Shown: positions 45,502 through 55,826, numbered from the stretch's first letter. The stretch is DNA of 64,000 nt from Gaetbulibacter_A aestuarii (GCF_039537665.1 NZ_BAABAY010000007.1:1-64000); one strand, 5' to 3'. Notes: generated by a model not told the origin, from the sequence alone. A program made the numbers and translations.

Positions 45502-47559
45502 TTAGTCCTTCAACAAAAACAGCGCATCTAATGCCGGTATGCTCACTGAAGTAATATCATCTATATTTAAATCTTTATTTTTGTTTGAAGAAGTATCCAG
45601 TCTTTTGAATTTAGATTTATTATTTACCACTTGACTCAGATCAATATGGATGTTTTCTAATGAAGGATTTACGATAATAACCCCTTTTTCAAAAACTCTT
45701 GAAATCACACAGGGCGAATTAAATACTTGCAAATTCCTTATCGCGAAAGCACCTTGTTCCTCTACCTCCAAAGTCATTTTTAGATCAGCTCCTCCAACGT
45801 TTCTGAAATAAAACATGAGTGGTGTATAACCGTCAACTCCCATAAATCCAGACAGATTATTGTATAGGAGATGGCCCCTCATAGGCTCTTCAGGATAATC
45901 TGGAAGACCTTCCATTTTTATATTGATCTTTCGAGGTACAAGGCTGCCTTTTTCAAGATCTATAAAAGCTTCCATTGCCTTAGCCTCTAGAAAGATGATT
46001 ATATCACCGGACTCTACCTTCAGATCGGGCCCGGGAATAACCATATTTTCATGACGATCTTCTTTATTTCCTTTTATTATTAATTGGTTATCTTCTATAC
46101 GATGCGAATGATTTTTTAAATCAAACTTTTGAACCAGATCAGCACTCATGGATAAGCCATCGCCCAAAAGCAAATCTTCCTGATCCCCAAGTATATATTT
46201 CATGGGTCCTTTTGGTTGCCCCAACCAATTCGGTTGATTTAGTTTACCACCAAGTATCTCCGGTATATTTAGGTTTGGAGCGGGAGAATAAGCCACTCCC
46301 AGGCAACTAGCTAACCCTAATCCCATGCGCCTTAATTGGTCAGAGATCATTTCATCAGCCGGGTTTCTAAGCTTTGCGGTGATGTAACTAAATTTATATT
46401 TGGTGGTATTATGTAAATTCCAGTAGGTATGTTGATTTATTGTCCTTGATATTTGTCTGAATCCATCATTCCAACGGCATAAACCTTCCGTTTCCATACC
46501 ATTTAAAATACCTACGGCCCGTTGCATATTATCATTCCATCCGTCAGAAGTAATGATAAATTCAGGTCCAAATACGTTTCGAATTTTCTGCAAAAAATTA
46601 AGATCACCTTCCTTCCAAATATTTATTCCATCAACGAATCCATTATCAATTTTCCCGTCATTATTACAGTCCCATGTTTTATGTTTTACGACGAAATAAT
46701 TAACGTCGAAACCAACGCCGTCAAAGTTTTCCAGTATGCCACCCTTTCCAAACCAATCTTGCATTTCGCCTACAAAAATATCAGCTGCAGAATGACCATT
46801 TTTATCTCTTGGACAAGTGGATGATAAATTATAGTAATACATCAGGTTTCCACCCCAAATATCTCCAGCAATCGGAGCGATATAAGTATTCTCCATACTA
46901 AACTCCCGAGCCATACTACCATGTTGTCCCCGCTTGATTTTGATTTGATTTTTTGCCTGGTCAATGTTTATTATTGAGGCAAATTCCGATTGGCCCCAGA
47001 GTCGCTTCCCGTTTTTATCTACTTTTACTAAAAGGATGTCATGCGGTCTAAATGCAACACCAATATCCTTACCATGAACAGTGTAAGCCTTTAGTGAAAA
47101 AGTAGATACATCCTCTAAGGTGATTATATTTTGGTTTTTACTAATATCCTGTACCGGTATACTTCCCTTCTCATAAACCCAATGACCCGGGAAATAAGTT
47201 TTAAACGTAACGTCATCATTTACCGATCTTGCTTCTCCGTTCAAGTGAACAAGCATCAGTTTTTCAGGGTGATCTTTGGCATAGGTGTTTGCCCATTCTG
47301 AAGCCATTAACGGCATATTTACTTCCTCTTGTAAATACTTTTTTGTTATGCCATTAAAATGCATATGCGCTTTTTCCCAATGGCTGAAATTTAAATTCAA
47401 AAGCCATTTATCATTTCGAAAGGACAGCGTTTTTGGATAACCAGATTCGAAAACTTCCTTTCCTGAAAGGGATCTTTCCGTATTGGATTCCTGGGCTGAA
47501 ACATTTGCTTTATTTAGAAGTACCCATAGTAAAACAAAGAAAAATACTATATTTCTCAT
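45502..47559 (-). CDS. putative TIM-barrel glycoside hydrolase, family not recognised
   Basis: A 685-residue protein with a signal peptide (ending in VSAQ). The middle (about 200-450) has barrel-like strand ends: GGNLMYYYNLSS, ENFDGVGFDVNYF with Asp285 at a likely beta-4 acid position, FGPEFIITSDGWND and GILNGMETEGLCRWND. The C-terminal part (about 500-685) looks like a beta-sandwich with WNL/PALDALFLL strands. The layout resembles clan GH-A or GH-D-like or hypothetical glycoside hydrolase groups, but I cannot name a family. It sits between two sulfatase genes (33 and 35 bp spacing), so it probably cleaves the PUL glycan. A candidate founding or poorly studied family. Confidence 0.6.
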   Translation of the reverse strand: MRNIVFFFVLLWVLLNKANVSAQESNTERSLSGKEVFESGYPKTLSFRNDKWLLNLNFSHWEKAHMHFNGITKKYLQEEVNMPLMASEWANTYAKDHPEKLMLVHLNGEARSVNDDVTFKTYFPGHWVYEKGSIPVQDISKNQNIITLEDVSTFSLKAYTVHGKDIGVAFRPHDILLVKVDKNGKRLWGQSEFASIINIDQAKNQIKIKRGQHGSMAREFSMENTYIAPIAGDIWGGNLMYYYNLSSTCPRDKNGHSAADIFVGEMQDWFGKGGILENFDGVGFDVNYFVVKHKTWDCNNDGKIDNGFVDGINIWKEGDLNFLQKIRNVFGPEFIITSDGWNDNMQRAVGILNGMETEGLCRWNDGFRQISRTINQHTYWNLHNTTKYKFSYITAKLRNPADEMISDQLRRMGLGLASCLGVAYSPAPNLNIPEILGGKLNQPNWLGQPKGPMKYILGDQEDLLLGDGLSMSADLVQKFDLKNHSHRIEDNQLIIKGNKEDRHENMVIPGPDLKVESGDIIIFLEAKAMEAFIDLEKGSLVPRKINIKMEGLPDYPEEPMRGHLLYNNLSGFMGVDGYTPLMFYFRNVGGADLKMTLEVEEQGAFAIRNLQVFNSPCVISRVFEKGVIIVNPSLENIHIDLSQVVNNKSKFKRLDTSSNKNKDLNIDDITSVSIPALDALFLLKD

Positions 47560-47592
47560 TCTGAATTTAGATAGATGAAGGTTAAAAAAGGA

Positions 47593-48927
47593 TTAGTGAT
47601 CATAAACAGGAACGGCTCGTTTTTCCCATTTTTCAAGCTTTCTTTTTAGTTTTTTTTCAATTGCTAAACCTTTTCCAATCAGGTTGTTCTTCTCGGAAAT
47701 ATCCGTAACGACATTAAATAATTTGAAAGAGCCACTTCTATATTTAATCAGCTTCCAAGCACCAGACATGATTGCTGCGTATTGATCTTCATAACTTCGA
47801 TAAAAAAATAAATCCCTTGATTTCAGTTTTTCCCCGTCTATCTCAGGCATAAGACTTACACCCTGGATGCCGTGAGGTTTATAGTTACCTTTAGAAGCTA
47901 TTTCAGCAATTGTTGGTAAAACATCTATCGTTTGAATAGGTGTATCAGATTCTGAACCCGGAGTTGTTACACCCGGATAGTAAATTATAAATGGAACTCT
48001 GGCGCCTCCTTCCCCTAAGGTATTTCCGCCAATTTTACCACCTGATAAAGGCGCATTGCTATAAAAGCCACCTTGATCAGATATTAGTAACACTACTGTG
48101 TTTTTTTCAATTCCCTTATTTTTTAGCTCTGTTCTTATTCTTCCTAAAGATTCATCAACGGATGCAACCATAGCAGCATATACAGCATCTTCCTGAGAAT
48201 ACCCTTTATTTAGGAATTTATTAACCAGGTCTTTCCTGCCAACATGTGGCGAATGTACATTATAATACCAAAGTGACATCATAAAGGGTTGCTCTCGATC
48301 ATATTGATCAATAAAATCAACCGCCTTATCAGTTAGGACATCTGTAAGATATTCGTTTGTGTAATCTTCTAACAGGTCATCCTTAAAAAAGTCCGGATAA
48401 TAACTTTTTGGATGCCCCCAATTACCTGTTCCGAACATGTCATCAAAACCTTGATAAATAGGATAATATGGCTGATGTCCTAAATGCCATTTACCAATGA
48501 ACATGTTATAATAACCTTGACCTTTCAAAACCTCAGCATAAGTAACCTCCTCAAGAGGAAGCCAATTTATAGAAGGCATATGAGCCGGATCAGTTTTCCA
48601 GTAATTATACTTCTCATCATTAGTACCATCTTTATTTTTTTGTTCAATGTGGCGTGGCATTTCTAACCGGATAGCTTCCTTCCCTGTTAGTAAACTTGCC
48701 CTACTCGGACTGCAGGTAGGCGTAGGAACATAGGCTCTGGTGAACTCCATTCCATCTTTTTTCAATTGATCGATGTTTGGCGTTAAAAATTTATCATTTC
48801 TATATCCCAGATCGGACCAGCCCCAATCATCTACAAAAACTAAGACAAAATTAGGTTTTGACTGTGCTGCCAGATTTGAAAACACCAGAATATTAATAAT
48901 AATGGTAAATACGAATTTTGACTTCAT
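47593..48927 (-). CDS. S1 family sulfatase, CSPSR type, second copy
   Basis: I prefer the start at 48927, which gives the signal peptide MKSKFVFTIIINIL...LAAQ; the open frame reaches ATG 48993 with 22 extra residues that do not look like a signal peptide. NFVLVFVDDWGWSDLGY metal site; formylglycine motif PTCSPSRASLLTG with Cys72; GKWHLGHQP; LISDQGGFYSNAPL. About 444 residues. It is shorter and distinct from the other CSPSR sulfatase, suggesting a different sulfate position. First gene after SusD in the seven-gene operon. Confidence 0.9.
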   Translation of the reverse strand: MKSKFVFTIIINILVFSNLAAQSKPNFVLVFVDDWGWSDLGYRNDKFLTPNIDQLKKDGMEFTRAYVPTPTCSPSRASLLTGKEAIRLEMPRHIEQKNKDGTNDEKYNYWKTDPAHMPSINWLPLEEVTYAEVLKGQGYYNMFIGKWHLGHQPYYPIYQGFDDMFGTGNWGHPKSYYPDFFKDDLLEDYTNEYLTDVLTDKAVDFIDQYDREQPFMMSLWYYNVHSPHVGRKDLVNKFLNKGYSQEDAVYAAMVASVDESLGRIRTELKNKGIEKNTVVLLISDQGGFYSNAPLSGGKIGGNTLGEGGARVPFIIYYPGVTTPGSESDTPIQTIDVLPTIAEIASKGNYKPHGIQGVSLMPEIDGEKLKSRDLFFYRSYEDQYAAIMSGAWKLIKYRSGSFKLFNVVTDISEKNNLIGKGLAIEKKLKRKLEKWEKRAVPVYDH

Positions 48928-49016
48928 TTTAATTCCTTTAATATAAAGAGCTATGCCAGATTCTAAATAAGTCACTAACATAGCTCTTATCACCCAATAT
49001 AAGAATAATTACTATT

Positions 49017-50660
49017 CTAGTATCCAGGATTTTGTACGAGATTTGAATTCAAATCTATTTGTTGTAACGGTATTGGAAACCAAACCTTTTCTGATCTCCA
49101 GTTTTGTTGTAACAAGGTTACATCACCATTATAAAATCCATTATTCGGATCTAGAGCATTTACGGTCTCATCATAAATATTAAAACGAGCCAAATCTATT
49201 CTGCGCCAAATTTCAAAACAAAGTTCTCTTGAGCGTTCCTCCTGTAATTCTTTAACAAAATCTGCATTAAAATAGGCGGTGTTTAAATCGTCAACGGTAG
49301 CCGGGGATATCACCGAACGCTGACGAAGTTCCGTCAAAACATCTCGTGCTCCGGGCTCGTCCCCTGTAAAATACAAGGCCTCAGCTCGTAGTAAGAGAAT
49401 ATCGCCATATCGCAACAATGGGAAAGATAGTCCGGTTGCCCATGGCGCAAATGATTTTTGAGCGGGATCTACCATGCGGTACTTACCTACACTCATTAAT
49501 CCGGAACCTTTTCCCGGAAGTGGTCTGGGCTGATAATATCTCACTCCATCAATCTCTATAACATCAAGGATACTAGGGTTTCCTCCCAGGTTTCCTGAAA
49601 CATTTTGACTGAAACGGAAATCATTTCCATTGTATAGGTCATACAACTCTCCAGTAGGGCGTGTCCAACCGGAACCACCTCCAACTGTTCTTGCATTTCC
49701 TTGAGGAATAAAGTTGTTTACTACAATAGTAATAACCTGTTGCGATGCATCCGATGATCCTTCTGCTGATAACATGACTTCTTCATATTGCGCGGTTTTT
49801 GTTGATGCTCTGAACAGACGGTCATAATTTGGAGTTAGTATATAACCACTATTATTTACAATATCTTCTGAGATATTTACAGCGCTGGTATAACTTGCAT
49901 TGGCATCAACCCAATCAAAACTATTTGGGGCATAACCAAAATCACTTAAACCATTTGATTTCATGCTAGCCAGATAAGTATGAACCTTTACCAAAAGTCC
50001 GGCCGCCGTCCATTTGTTTACACTAGTTGCCAATGGGCCTCTATCGGCACAATTTTGATAAGCGAACTCATAATCAGAAATAATTTGGGCATAAACTTCC
50101 TGAACAGATTGTCTGCCTTTTGTAGGATCTTCATCAGTTCTGGTATAAACGGGAATGGCGCCATGCATCATAGAAAGCATCATGTGGAAAAAGCCTCTTA
50201 AAAGTTTCGCTTCTCCCTCAATTTGTGCTTTTCGGTTACCACCAAAATCTTCATCCGGGATTTTTGGTAAATTTTCTAAAAGACTATTTGCACGTCCAAT
50301 ACCGGCGTACATAAAAAACCAGGCATTATTTATTTCAGGATCCTGACTTGTAAACGCCGCTGTTCCGAAGTTCGCGCCTCTTCGATTAGCGAATCTTGAG
50401 GGAACAACACCCTCTCCTGTGGCTCCCACTAACATCTCAAAAAGATCTCTTCTGAATGCTGAAGCATTACCTGCTCCCTGAATACTACCTGCGGTGAGCG
50501 TATTATAAATACCAACCAGGGCTATTTCCGCATCGTTTGCAGTTTTATAAAAATTTTCCGGTGCCGTAAAAGAATATGGCGTGGGCTCCAGTGTATCATT
50601 ACAGGACAAAGCTGCCAGTAACAACACTAGAATTGATATGTTTTTAATATAATTTTTCAT
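49017..50660 (-). CDS. susD: SusD-like surface glycan-binding lipoprotein
   Basis: A 547-residue protein with lipobox ALSC (about Cys20). SusD architecture: N-terminal segment TPYSFTAPENFYKTANDAEIALVGIYNTL, TPR-like helices (EGEAKLLRGFFHMMLSMMHGAIPVY), and a C-terminal RagB/SusD domain with LLRYGDILLLRAEALYFTGD, RELCFEIWRRIDLARF and the FPIPLQQIDLNSNLVQNPGY ending. It binds glycan at the cell surface and closes over the SusC transporter encoded 11 bp upstream. Part of the second SusC/D pair of this PUL. Confidence 0.93.
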   Translation of the reverse strand: MKNYIKNISILVLLLAALSCNDTLEPTPYSFTAPENFYKTANDAEIALVGIYNTLTAGSIQGAGNASAFRRDLFEMLVGATGEGVVPSRFANRRGANFGTAAFTSQDPEINNAWFFMYAGIGRANSLLENLPKIPDEDFGGNRKAQIEGEAKLLRGFFHMMLSMMHGAIPVYTRTDEDPTKGRQSVQEVYAQIISDYEFAYQNCADRGPLATSVNKWTAAGLLVKVHTYLASMKSNGLSDFGYAPNSFDWVDANASYTSAVNISEDIVNNSGYILTPNYDRLFRASTKTAQYEEVMLSAEGSSDASQQVITIVVNNFIPQGNARTVGGGSGWTRPTGELYDLYNGNDFRFSQNVSGNLGGNPSILDVIEIDGVRYYQPRPLPGKGSGLMSVGKYRMVDPAQKSFAPWATGLSFPLLRYGDILLLRAEALYFTGDEPGARDVLTELRQRSVISPATVDDLNTAYFNADFVKELQEERSRELCFEIWRRIDLARFNIYDETVNALDPNNGFYNGDVTLLQQNWRSEKVWFPIPLQQIDLNSNLVQNPGY

Positions 50661-50671
50661 AATGAATATTA

Positions 50672-53600
50672 TTAAAATGTTGCTTTAAGACTTAAGGTAA
50701 AATTCTTCGCTCTTGGATAAGCAATACGATCAAATCCTGAAAGTAAAGGATTATTAAAATTAACCTCAGGATCCCACCCGGTATACTTGGTCCAGGTTGC
50801 TAAATTATTTCCAATAAGATTAAACCTAAGAGAATTAAACCCTAATTTATTTGAAATATCTTTAGGGAGGTTGTACCCTAAAGAAACGGTTCTAAGTCTT
50901 AAATAAGACCCGTCTTCCACATAATAAGAAGAGGCAATTTGTTGATCTATAGAACCATAGGAAGGATATTGGTTACTAGGGTTTTCCGGGGTCCAGTGAT
51001 TTTCAAAATAATCCTGAGTAATGTTCATCCATGGTGCAACGCCATTTAATCTCACTTTTGAGGCGTTATAGAGGTCATTTCCATAAGACCACTGAAAAAA
51101 TACGGATAAATCCCAACGCTTGTATTTGAAGGTGTTATTTATACCTCCAAAATGTACCGGGTTGCTATTACCTATAACTTTTCGATCCTCATCGTTAATA
51201 AAGCCGTCACCATTAACATCTTCATATTTCATTCTTCCCGGAAGAGCCGTTCCTGAATAAACAGGAAGTCCATCCTTCAAAACAAAGGTTCTATCTTCAA
51301 AGGGAATGCTTGGATCGCTATTATTTTCCCAGGTGAAGTCATCAATTTGATAAATTCCATCAAATACATAGCCATACATCGTTCCTATAGGCTGCCCAAG
51401 AATAACTCTACCTACATTAGATTGCCAACCACCACCAGTTGTTACCGGGATAAATTCAGCACCTCCAAGATCTTTCACCTCATTTCTGTTAAATGAAATA
51501 TTAAAATCGGTTTTCCAGGTAAAAGGGCCTTTGTCTATATTATATGAAGTAATTTGTAATTCCAATCCATTGTTATCAATCCTTCCAATGTTTTGCCATT
51601 GGGAATTGAATCCACTTTGGGACGGAATCGGAGCATTTAATAGCAGATCCGTTGTTATCTTTTTATAAATGTCGGCACTTAATGTTAAACGACTATTAAA
51701 AAGCCCCAGATCGATACCGGCGTTATACTGATTTGTCACCTCCCACTTCAAATCCGGATTGGGTAGTGAAGATGGCGCAAGACCAAAAATAAGGTTATTA
51801 TTACTCGCATAGAAAGCCGGATCTAATTGAGCCAAATAGGTATATGGTGGGATTCGCTCATTACCTGTGGCGCCATAACTTAGTCGGAGCTTCAAATTGG
51901 AAATAGGTTCAATCCCTTTCATAAATTCCTCGTCAGACACTTTCCAACCTAGAGCTGCAGATGGAAAATAACCCCATCTGTTACCTGCACCAAATTTATC
52001 AGAACCATCAGCTCTTAAACTCGCGGTTAATAAGTATCTATCGAATAGTGCGTAATTAACCCGTCCTAAATAAGATAGTCTGTTCGTACTCCATCTTTGG
52101 GTACTATATTCACTAACTGAGGTTCCTATACTGATATTATTTACCCCGGTAGTCTGATTTTCAAAACCAATAACTTCATTTAAGAAGTCTTCGAAGTTAT
52201 AATGAAAAATCTCAAATGCAGCCATCGCATCAATTTTGTGCGCCGAACCAAAGGTTTTGTTAAAGTGTAGCTGCGAAGAGTGGTTGATGGAATACGTATT
52301 AACTTCTTTCACTCTGGCGCGACCATTCTGTAATCTACCCCAACCGGTATTCGAGCTGTAAAACTCTTTTACTTTTGAATGGCTTATATTACCTCCCGTT
52401 ACAGCGGTATATTTAAAAGCATCAGATATCTTATAATCTAGATTCATGTTTGCGAATATTCTGGAGATATTTGTTGATTTATCAGATTCCTGAATTAACT
52501 GAAGTGGACTTATATAAGCATCATCGGTAAGATCTACATCTTCTGTTTGAATATTCCAGGGATTTCCCATCAGAAGCTGTTGTGTAACTCCGGTAAAACT
52601 TGTGGGTCCTCCACTATTGGCGATACCTTCTAGCACAGAGTAAGAGGCATTGGAATTAAACGCAAGCGATAGTCTTTCATTAACATCACTTTGGATTCTT
52701 AATCTTAAGTTATATTGATCATAATCGTTATTAACCACAAGGCCTTCTTGATTAAGGTATCCCAAACCAGCAGAATAGTTGGTTTGTTTATTACCCCCTC
52801 TTATAGATATTTGATGCTGCTGTGTAACTGCCGTTCGTAAACCTTCATCCTGCCAATCGTAGGAACGTAATTCATCAAAGTTTCTGGGAGTCTCAAAAAC
52901 ACCGTCGTTATTGGTATCCTGATTAAGGAACTGCGTATTCCCTCTTTCTTCTTGATAGATCAGATAATCCTGGGCAGATAACACGGGCATTTTCTTGATC
53001 ACATTTGAAATTCCAATATTATAGGTGTAATCGGCATTTAAACGCCCGTCAGAACCTGTTTTGGTAGTAATAATAACGACACCATTGGCTCCTCTGGATC
53101 CGTATATTGCAGTAGCAGAAGCATCTTTTAACACCTCGATAGACTCAATATCAGCAGGATTAATACCTGTTAATGGATTGATTCTGGACTGAGAAGAGCC
53201 TGTAGTTGCTACCTCATCATAATTCACGTCAATTTGCACTCCGTCTATCACAAAAAGCGGCGACGAGGTACCATTGATAGAAGTCTGACCTCGAACAATT
53301 AAATTAGTTCCACCACCCGGCTGACCCGAATCTGAGGATATTTGAACTCCGGCCATTCTACCTTGCATGGCAGCAAAAACATCAGTGCTTTGCGATTCCA
53401 TAAGGGTTTCAGATTTAACACCCGATAAAGATCCCGTTAAATCACTCCGCTTCTGGGTTCCGTAACCAATGATTACGACTTCGTCTAGCTTGCCAACGTC
53501 AACTTTTAGATTGATCTCAAGATTAGACCCTGCTTTAACTTCCATGGTTTGATAACCTGTATAGGAAATCACAAGCATAACATCCTGGTCTTTTACGGAA

Positions 53601-53782
53601 AGTTGAAACGACCCATCCATACCAGTAATTGTTCCATTATTGGTTCCTTTAACCAATACTGTGGCCCCTAACAGAGGTTCCCCTGTTTCATTATCCTTCA
53701 CCACGCCACTTACTTCAACCTGAGCCAAAGCAAAATTAACCGTAGTAAGGGTAAATAGCATTAATAATAGTTTGATTCTCAT
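50672..53782 (-). CDS. susC: SusC-like TonB-dependent glycan importer
   Basis: A 1036-residue protein with a signal peptide (ending in ALAQ), a carboxypeptidase-D-like regulatory domain (VEVSGVVKDNETGEPLLGATVLVKGTNNGT), a TonB box region (LDEVVIIGYGTQKRSDLTG), a plug (YGSRGANGVVIITTK) and a C-terminal 22-strand barrel ending in AKNFTLSLKATF. It imports oligosaccharides across the outer membrane with its SusD partner. Second gene of the operon starting at 55712, 58 bp after the GH110 gene. Its leader contains the TTTAGTTAGT motif twice. Confidence 0.95.
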   Translation of the reverse strand: MRIKLLLMLFTLTTVNFALAQVEVSGVVKDNETGEPLLGATVLVKGTNNGTITGMDGSFQLSVKDQDVMLVISYTGYQTMEVKAGSNLEINLKVDVGKLDEVVIIGYGTQKRSDLTGSLSGVKSETLMESQSTDVFAAMQGRMAGVQISSDSGQPGGGTNLIVRGQTSINGTSSPLFVIDGVQIDVNYDEVATTGSSQSRINPLTGINPADIESIEVLKDASATAIYGSRGANGVVIITTKTGSDGRLNADYTYNIGISNVIKKMPVLSAQDYLIYQEERGNTQFLNQDTNNDGVFETPRNFDELRSYDWQDEGLRTAVTQQHQISIRGGNKQTNYSAGLGYLNQEGLVVNNDYDQYNLRLRIQSDVNERLSLAFNSNASYSVLEGIANSGGPTSFTGVTQQLLMGNPWNIQTEDVDLTDDAYISPLQLIQESDKSTNISRIFANMNLDYKISDAFKYTAVTGGNISHSKVKEFYSSNTGWGRLQNGRARVKEVNTYSINHSSQLHFNKTFGSAHKIDAMAAFEIFHYNFEDFLNEVIGFENQTTGVNNISIGTSVSEYSTQRWSTNRLSYLGRVNYALFDRYLLTASLRADGSDKFGAGNRWGYFPSAALGWKVSDEEFMKGIEPISNLKLRLSYGATGNERIPPYTYLAQLDPAFYASNNNLIFGLAPSSLPNPDLKWEVTNQYNAGIDLGLFNSRLTLSADIYKKITTDLLLNAPIPSQSGFNSQWQNIGRIDNNGLELQITSYNIDKGPFTWKTDFNISFNRNEVKDLGGAEFIPVTTGGGWQSNVGRVILGQPIGTMYGYVFDGIYQIDDFTWENNSDPSIPFEDRTFVLKDGLPVYSGTALPGRMKYEDVNGDGFINDEDRKVIGNSNPVHFGGINNTFKYKRWDLSVFFQWSYGNDLYNASKVRLNGVAPWMNITQDYFENHWTPENPSNQYPSYGSIDQQIASSYYVEDGSYLRLRTVSLGYNLPKDISNKLGFNSLRFNLIGNNLATWTKYTGWDPEVNFNNPLLSGFDRIAYPRAKNFTLSLKATF

Positions 53783-53795
53783 AATCTTGGTTTAA

Positions 53796-53827
53796 TTTAG
53801 TTAGTATAAAGTGTAATTTAGTTAGTT
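53796..53827 (-). promoter_or_regulatory. repeated AACTAACTAAA leader motif before susC
   Basis: On the minus strand ACTAACTAAA occurs twice (53796-53805 and 53817-53827) within 50 bp upstream of this susC, and once more at 60529-60538, just upstream of the other susC. It may be a translation-enhancing or RNA-binding leader element; this is pattern recognition only. Confidence 0.35.
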
Positions 53828-53840
53828 TGTTATTTTTGTA

Positions 53841-55712
53841 TTAATTGGTATTGATAGAGAGATCTGTATACGCCCCTGACAATAATTTATACGTATTATC
53901 TTTTATGGTGACGTTGTTACAGTGATGAATACTTAGGTTTGGCTCATCCGGGAAGATGGGTTCATAGGCATCAGTTTGTATGACTTTATTTGATTCAAAA
54001 GTTAATCCGTCTACGGATTCTGCACTCAATACAGGCGAATCAAAGGTGTAAAACTCATTATTTTTTATGAGTATATCCTTGTGGTAATATCTCTGATCTA
54101 CAATTTCATTGAGTTCAGGATCAATAAGGATTATCGCTTGTTTATTTCCTCCGTGTAAATTATTCACAAACTGGTTTTTTTCAATAACAAGGTTGTCAAC
54201 AGGGCCGGATTCATTCCATAATTTTAGGTCACCCGAAATACGCATACCTGCCATTTGAGAAGAGATAAAATTATTTCGCACCTCTACTTTTCCGGAGGTT
54301 GAAATTAAAAATCCTCTTGCTCGATTATTCCTAACCGTATTGTTTTCAATTAAGGCAGAAGCATGCCACGAAACATTGTCAATGCCATCGTAAATACTAG
54401 CTATTCCTTTAATCGATTTGTTAAATTTCAGAATTGATACCTTTTCATTAATCCGTTCAACGTTTTCGATAACTAAAATTTCGGATTTACCAAGAAGTGT
54501 ATTTTGGTCTACAATACGAACACTGTCTCCTGCAGCGGCAAATAAATAATCCTTTTGATGTGGGTGATAAGTTTCGTAAGCAATTTGTTTATCGCTTAAA
54601 ATCTTTTTAATTCTGGCATAAGTTCCATGTACATTGGTAGCATCATCCAACATGTTTTCAAAAGTGCAATTCCTGATGGTTATCAAGCCTTTGCAATTGC
54701 AAAAATGAGTAGCATCAGCATTTGTGGTTACTAATCGCTTGGTTCCTTTTCTTAAAACAACATTGAAACTATCAAGTGTGATATCCATAGAACGTTCTGC
54801 AATAAGCCCCATGGCACCGGTGTGATACACATTGATATTTTTGAATAATAAATCTTTTGATTTGAAGATTCGAAATCCAGGACATTCTCTATTGCTAAGA
54901 TACTCTCCTTTTGAAATGAAGACGGATCCCACAGGAGGAACCATTCTATATTTTGAACTTAGTCGAACGACACTATCATTTAAGACTTTTGCAGGAAAGA
55001 AAAAACTATTATCGAAGCCACTATATAATCCATGTTTGTACAAAGGCGCTTTGGTTTTCCGATCCCATATGATGTTCTGACCAAGTCTTTGATAATACTT
55101 TTCCTGCTTGGCATACCGGTGTCCAAATTCTTGTTCATAAGGTGAATCTTCTCTTTCAAGGGTTAAATAAATGCGATTATCATCCACCAGATAAGGAGTT
55201 TCCATCTTTACATCGAAAGTCATGTCATCAGGATCATTTCCTACTACAGTACCCTGAGCAAAAAATGGTACCTCCCAGTCGATACTCAAATCCGTAACTT
55301 TTATATTGCTACTACCTTCAATAATAAATGGTAACATTTTACCGTGAAAAATGAAATCCGATCCTCCACCATCTATATGGAAATCATTAAAATTAAAAAG
55401 TGGGAAGGCCGTTCTTTTCAGACCATTGTCGTTATTGGTTATAGCCGTATAAAAATCGGGCGCATAGGTTGGATAAAAATGGTAAGTTCCTTTAGGAAAT
55501 TTAATACCTGTATAACCTTTTTCTTTGCACTCTTGCAATGCTTTAATTACAATGGGTGTAACATCCTTTACCTCCGATATTCCCGATCCACTCAAATCGA
55601 AATATTTGGAAGTTTTATTTTGATCTTCTTTAGTTGAGGGATTCTCACAGCTTAAAAGAAGCATGCCAAACAGGACAATTAAAAATACGGTAACAGGAAA
55701 AAATCTTTTCAT
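53841..55712 (-). CDS. GH110 family alpha-1,3-galactosidase-like lipoprotein
   Basis: A 623-residue protein with lipobox LLSC (about Cys22), so membrane-anchored, unlike the other GH110 protein. Right-handed beta-helix with the family signature ADATHFCNCKG (Asp333) and ENMLDDATNVHGTY (Asp356-Asp357), spacing 23/24 as in characterised GH110 enzymes. The N-terminus carries ITNNDNGLKRTAFPLFNF and FHGKMLPFIIEGSS, also shared with the 607-residue paralogue. First gene of the seven-gene operon, directly behind the HTCS-type operator/promoter at 55761-55826. Probably a periplasm- or surface-facing exo-alpha-galactosidase on the imported glycan. Confidence 0.85.
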   Translation of the reverse strand: MKRFFPVTVFLIVLFGMLLLSCENPSTKEDQNKTSKYFDLSGSGISEVKDVTPIVIKALQECKEKGYTGIKFPKGTYHFYPTYAPDFYTAITNNDNGLKRTAFPLFNFNDFHIDGGGSDFIFHGKMLPFIIEGSSNIKVTDLSIDWEVPFFAQGTVVGNDPDDMTFDVKMETPYLVDDNRIYLTLEREDSPYEQEFGHRYAKQEKYYQRLGQNIIWDRKTKAPLYKHGLYSGFDNSFFFPAKVLNDSVVRLSSKYRMVPPVGSVFISKGEYLSNRECPGFRIFKSKDLLFKNINVYHTGAMGLIAERSMDITLDSFNVVLRKGTKRLVTTNADATHFCNCKGLITIRNCTFENMLDDATNVHGTYARIKKILSDKQIAYETYHPHQKDYLFAAAGDSVRIVDQNTLLGKSEILVIENVERINEKVSILKFNKSIKGIASIYDGIDNVSWHASALIENNTVRNNRARGFLISTSGKVEVRNNFISSQMAGMRISGDLKLWNESGPVDNLVIEKNQFVNNLHGGNKQAIILIDPELNEIVDQRYYHKDILIKNNEFYTFDSPVLSAESVDGLTFESNKVIQTDAYEPIFPDEPNLSIHHCNNVTIKDNTYKLLSGAYTDLSINTN

Positions 55713-55760
55713 TTATAAAATTTTATGAAAGCATGGAACATCGCGTAACTTCTAGTTCTC

Positions 55761-55826
55761 CAAACATATCATTTTATAACTTTGAATCGAAAAACAACTG
55801 TAACATAATAATTCAAATTTGTAACA
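55761..55826 (-). promoter_or_regulatory. putative HTCS operator plus promoter for the 55712 to 42125 operon
   Basis: TGTAACA direct repeats at 55799-55805 and 55820-55826 lie 21 bp apart. The minus-strand -7 element TATGTTTG is at 55761-55768, 31 bp from the proximal repeat, giving a leader of about 42 nt before ATG 55712. The layout is identical to 36185-36250. The proximal half-site falls where the -33 region should be, and that region is poor in consensus, as expected for an activated promoter. A third, inverted TGTTACA lies at 55848-55854. Confidence 0.7.
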
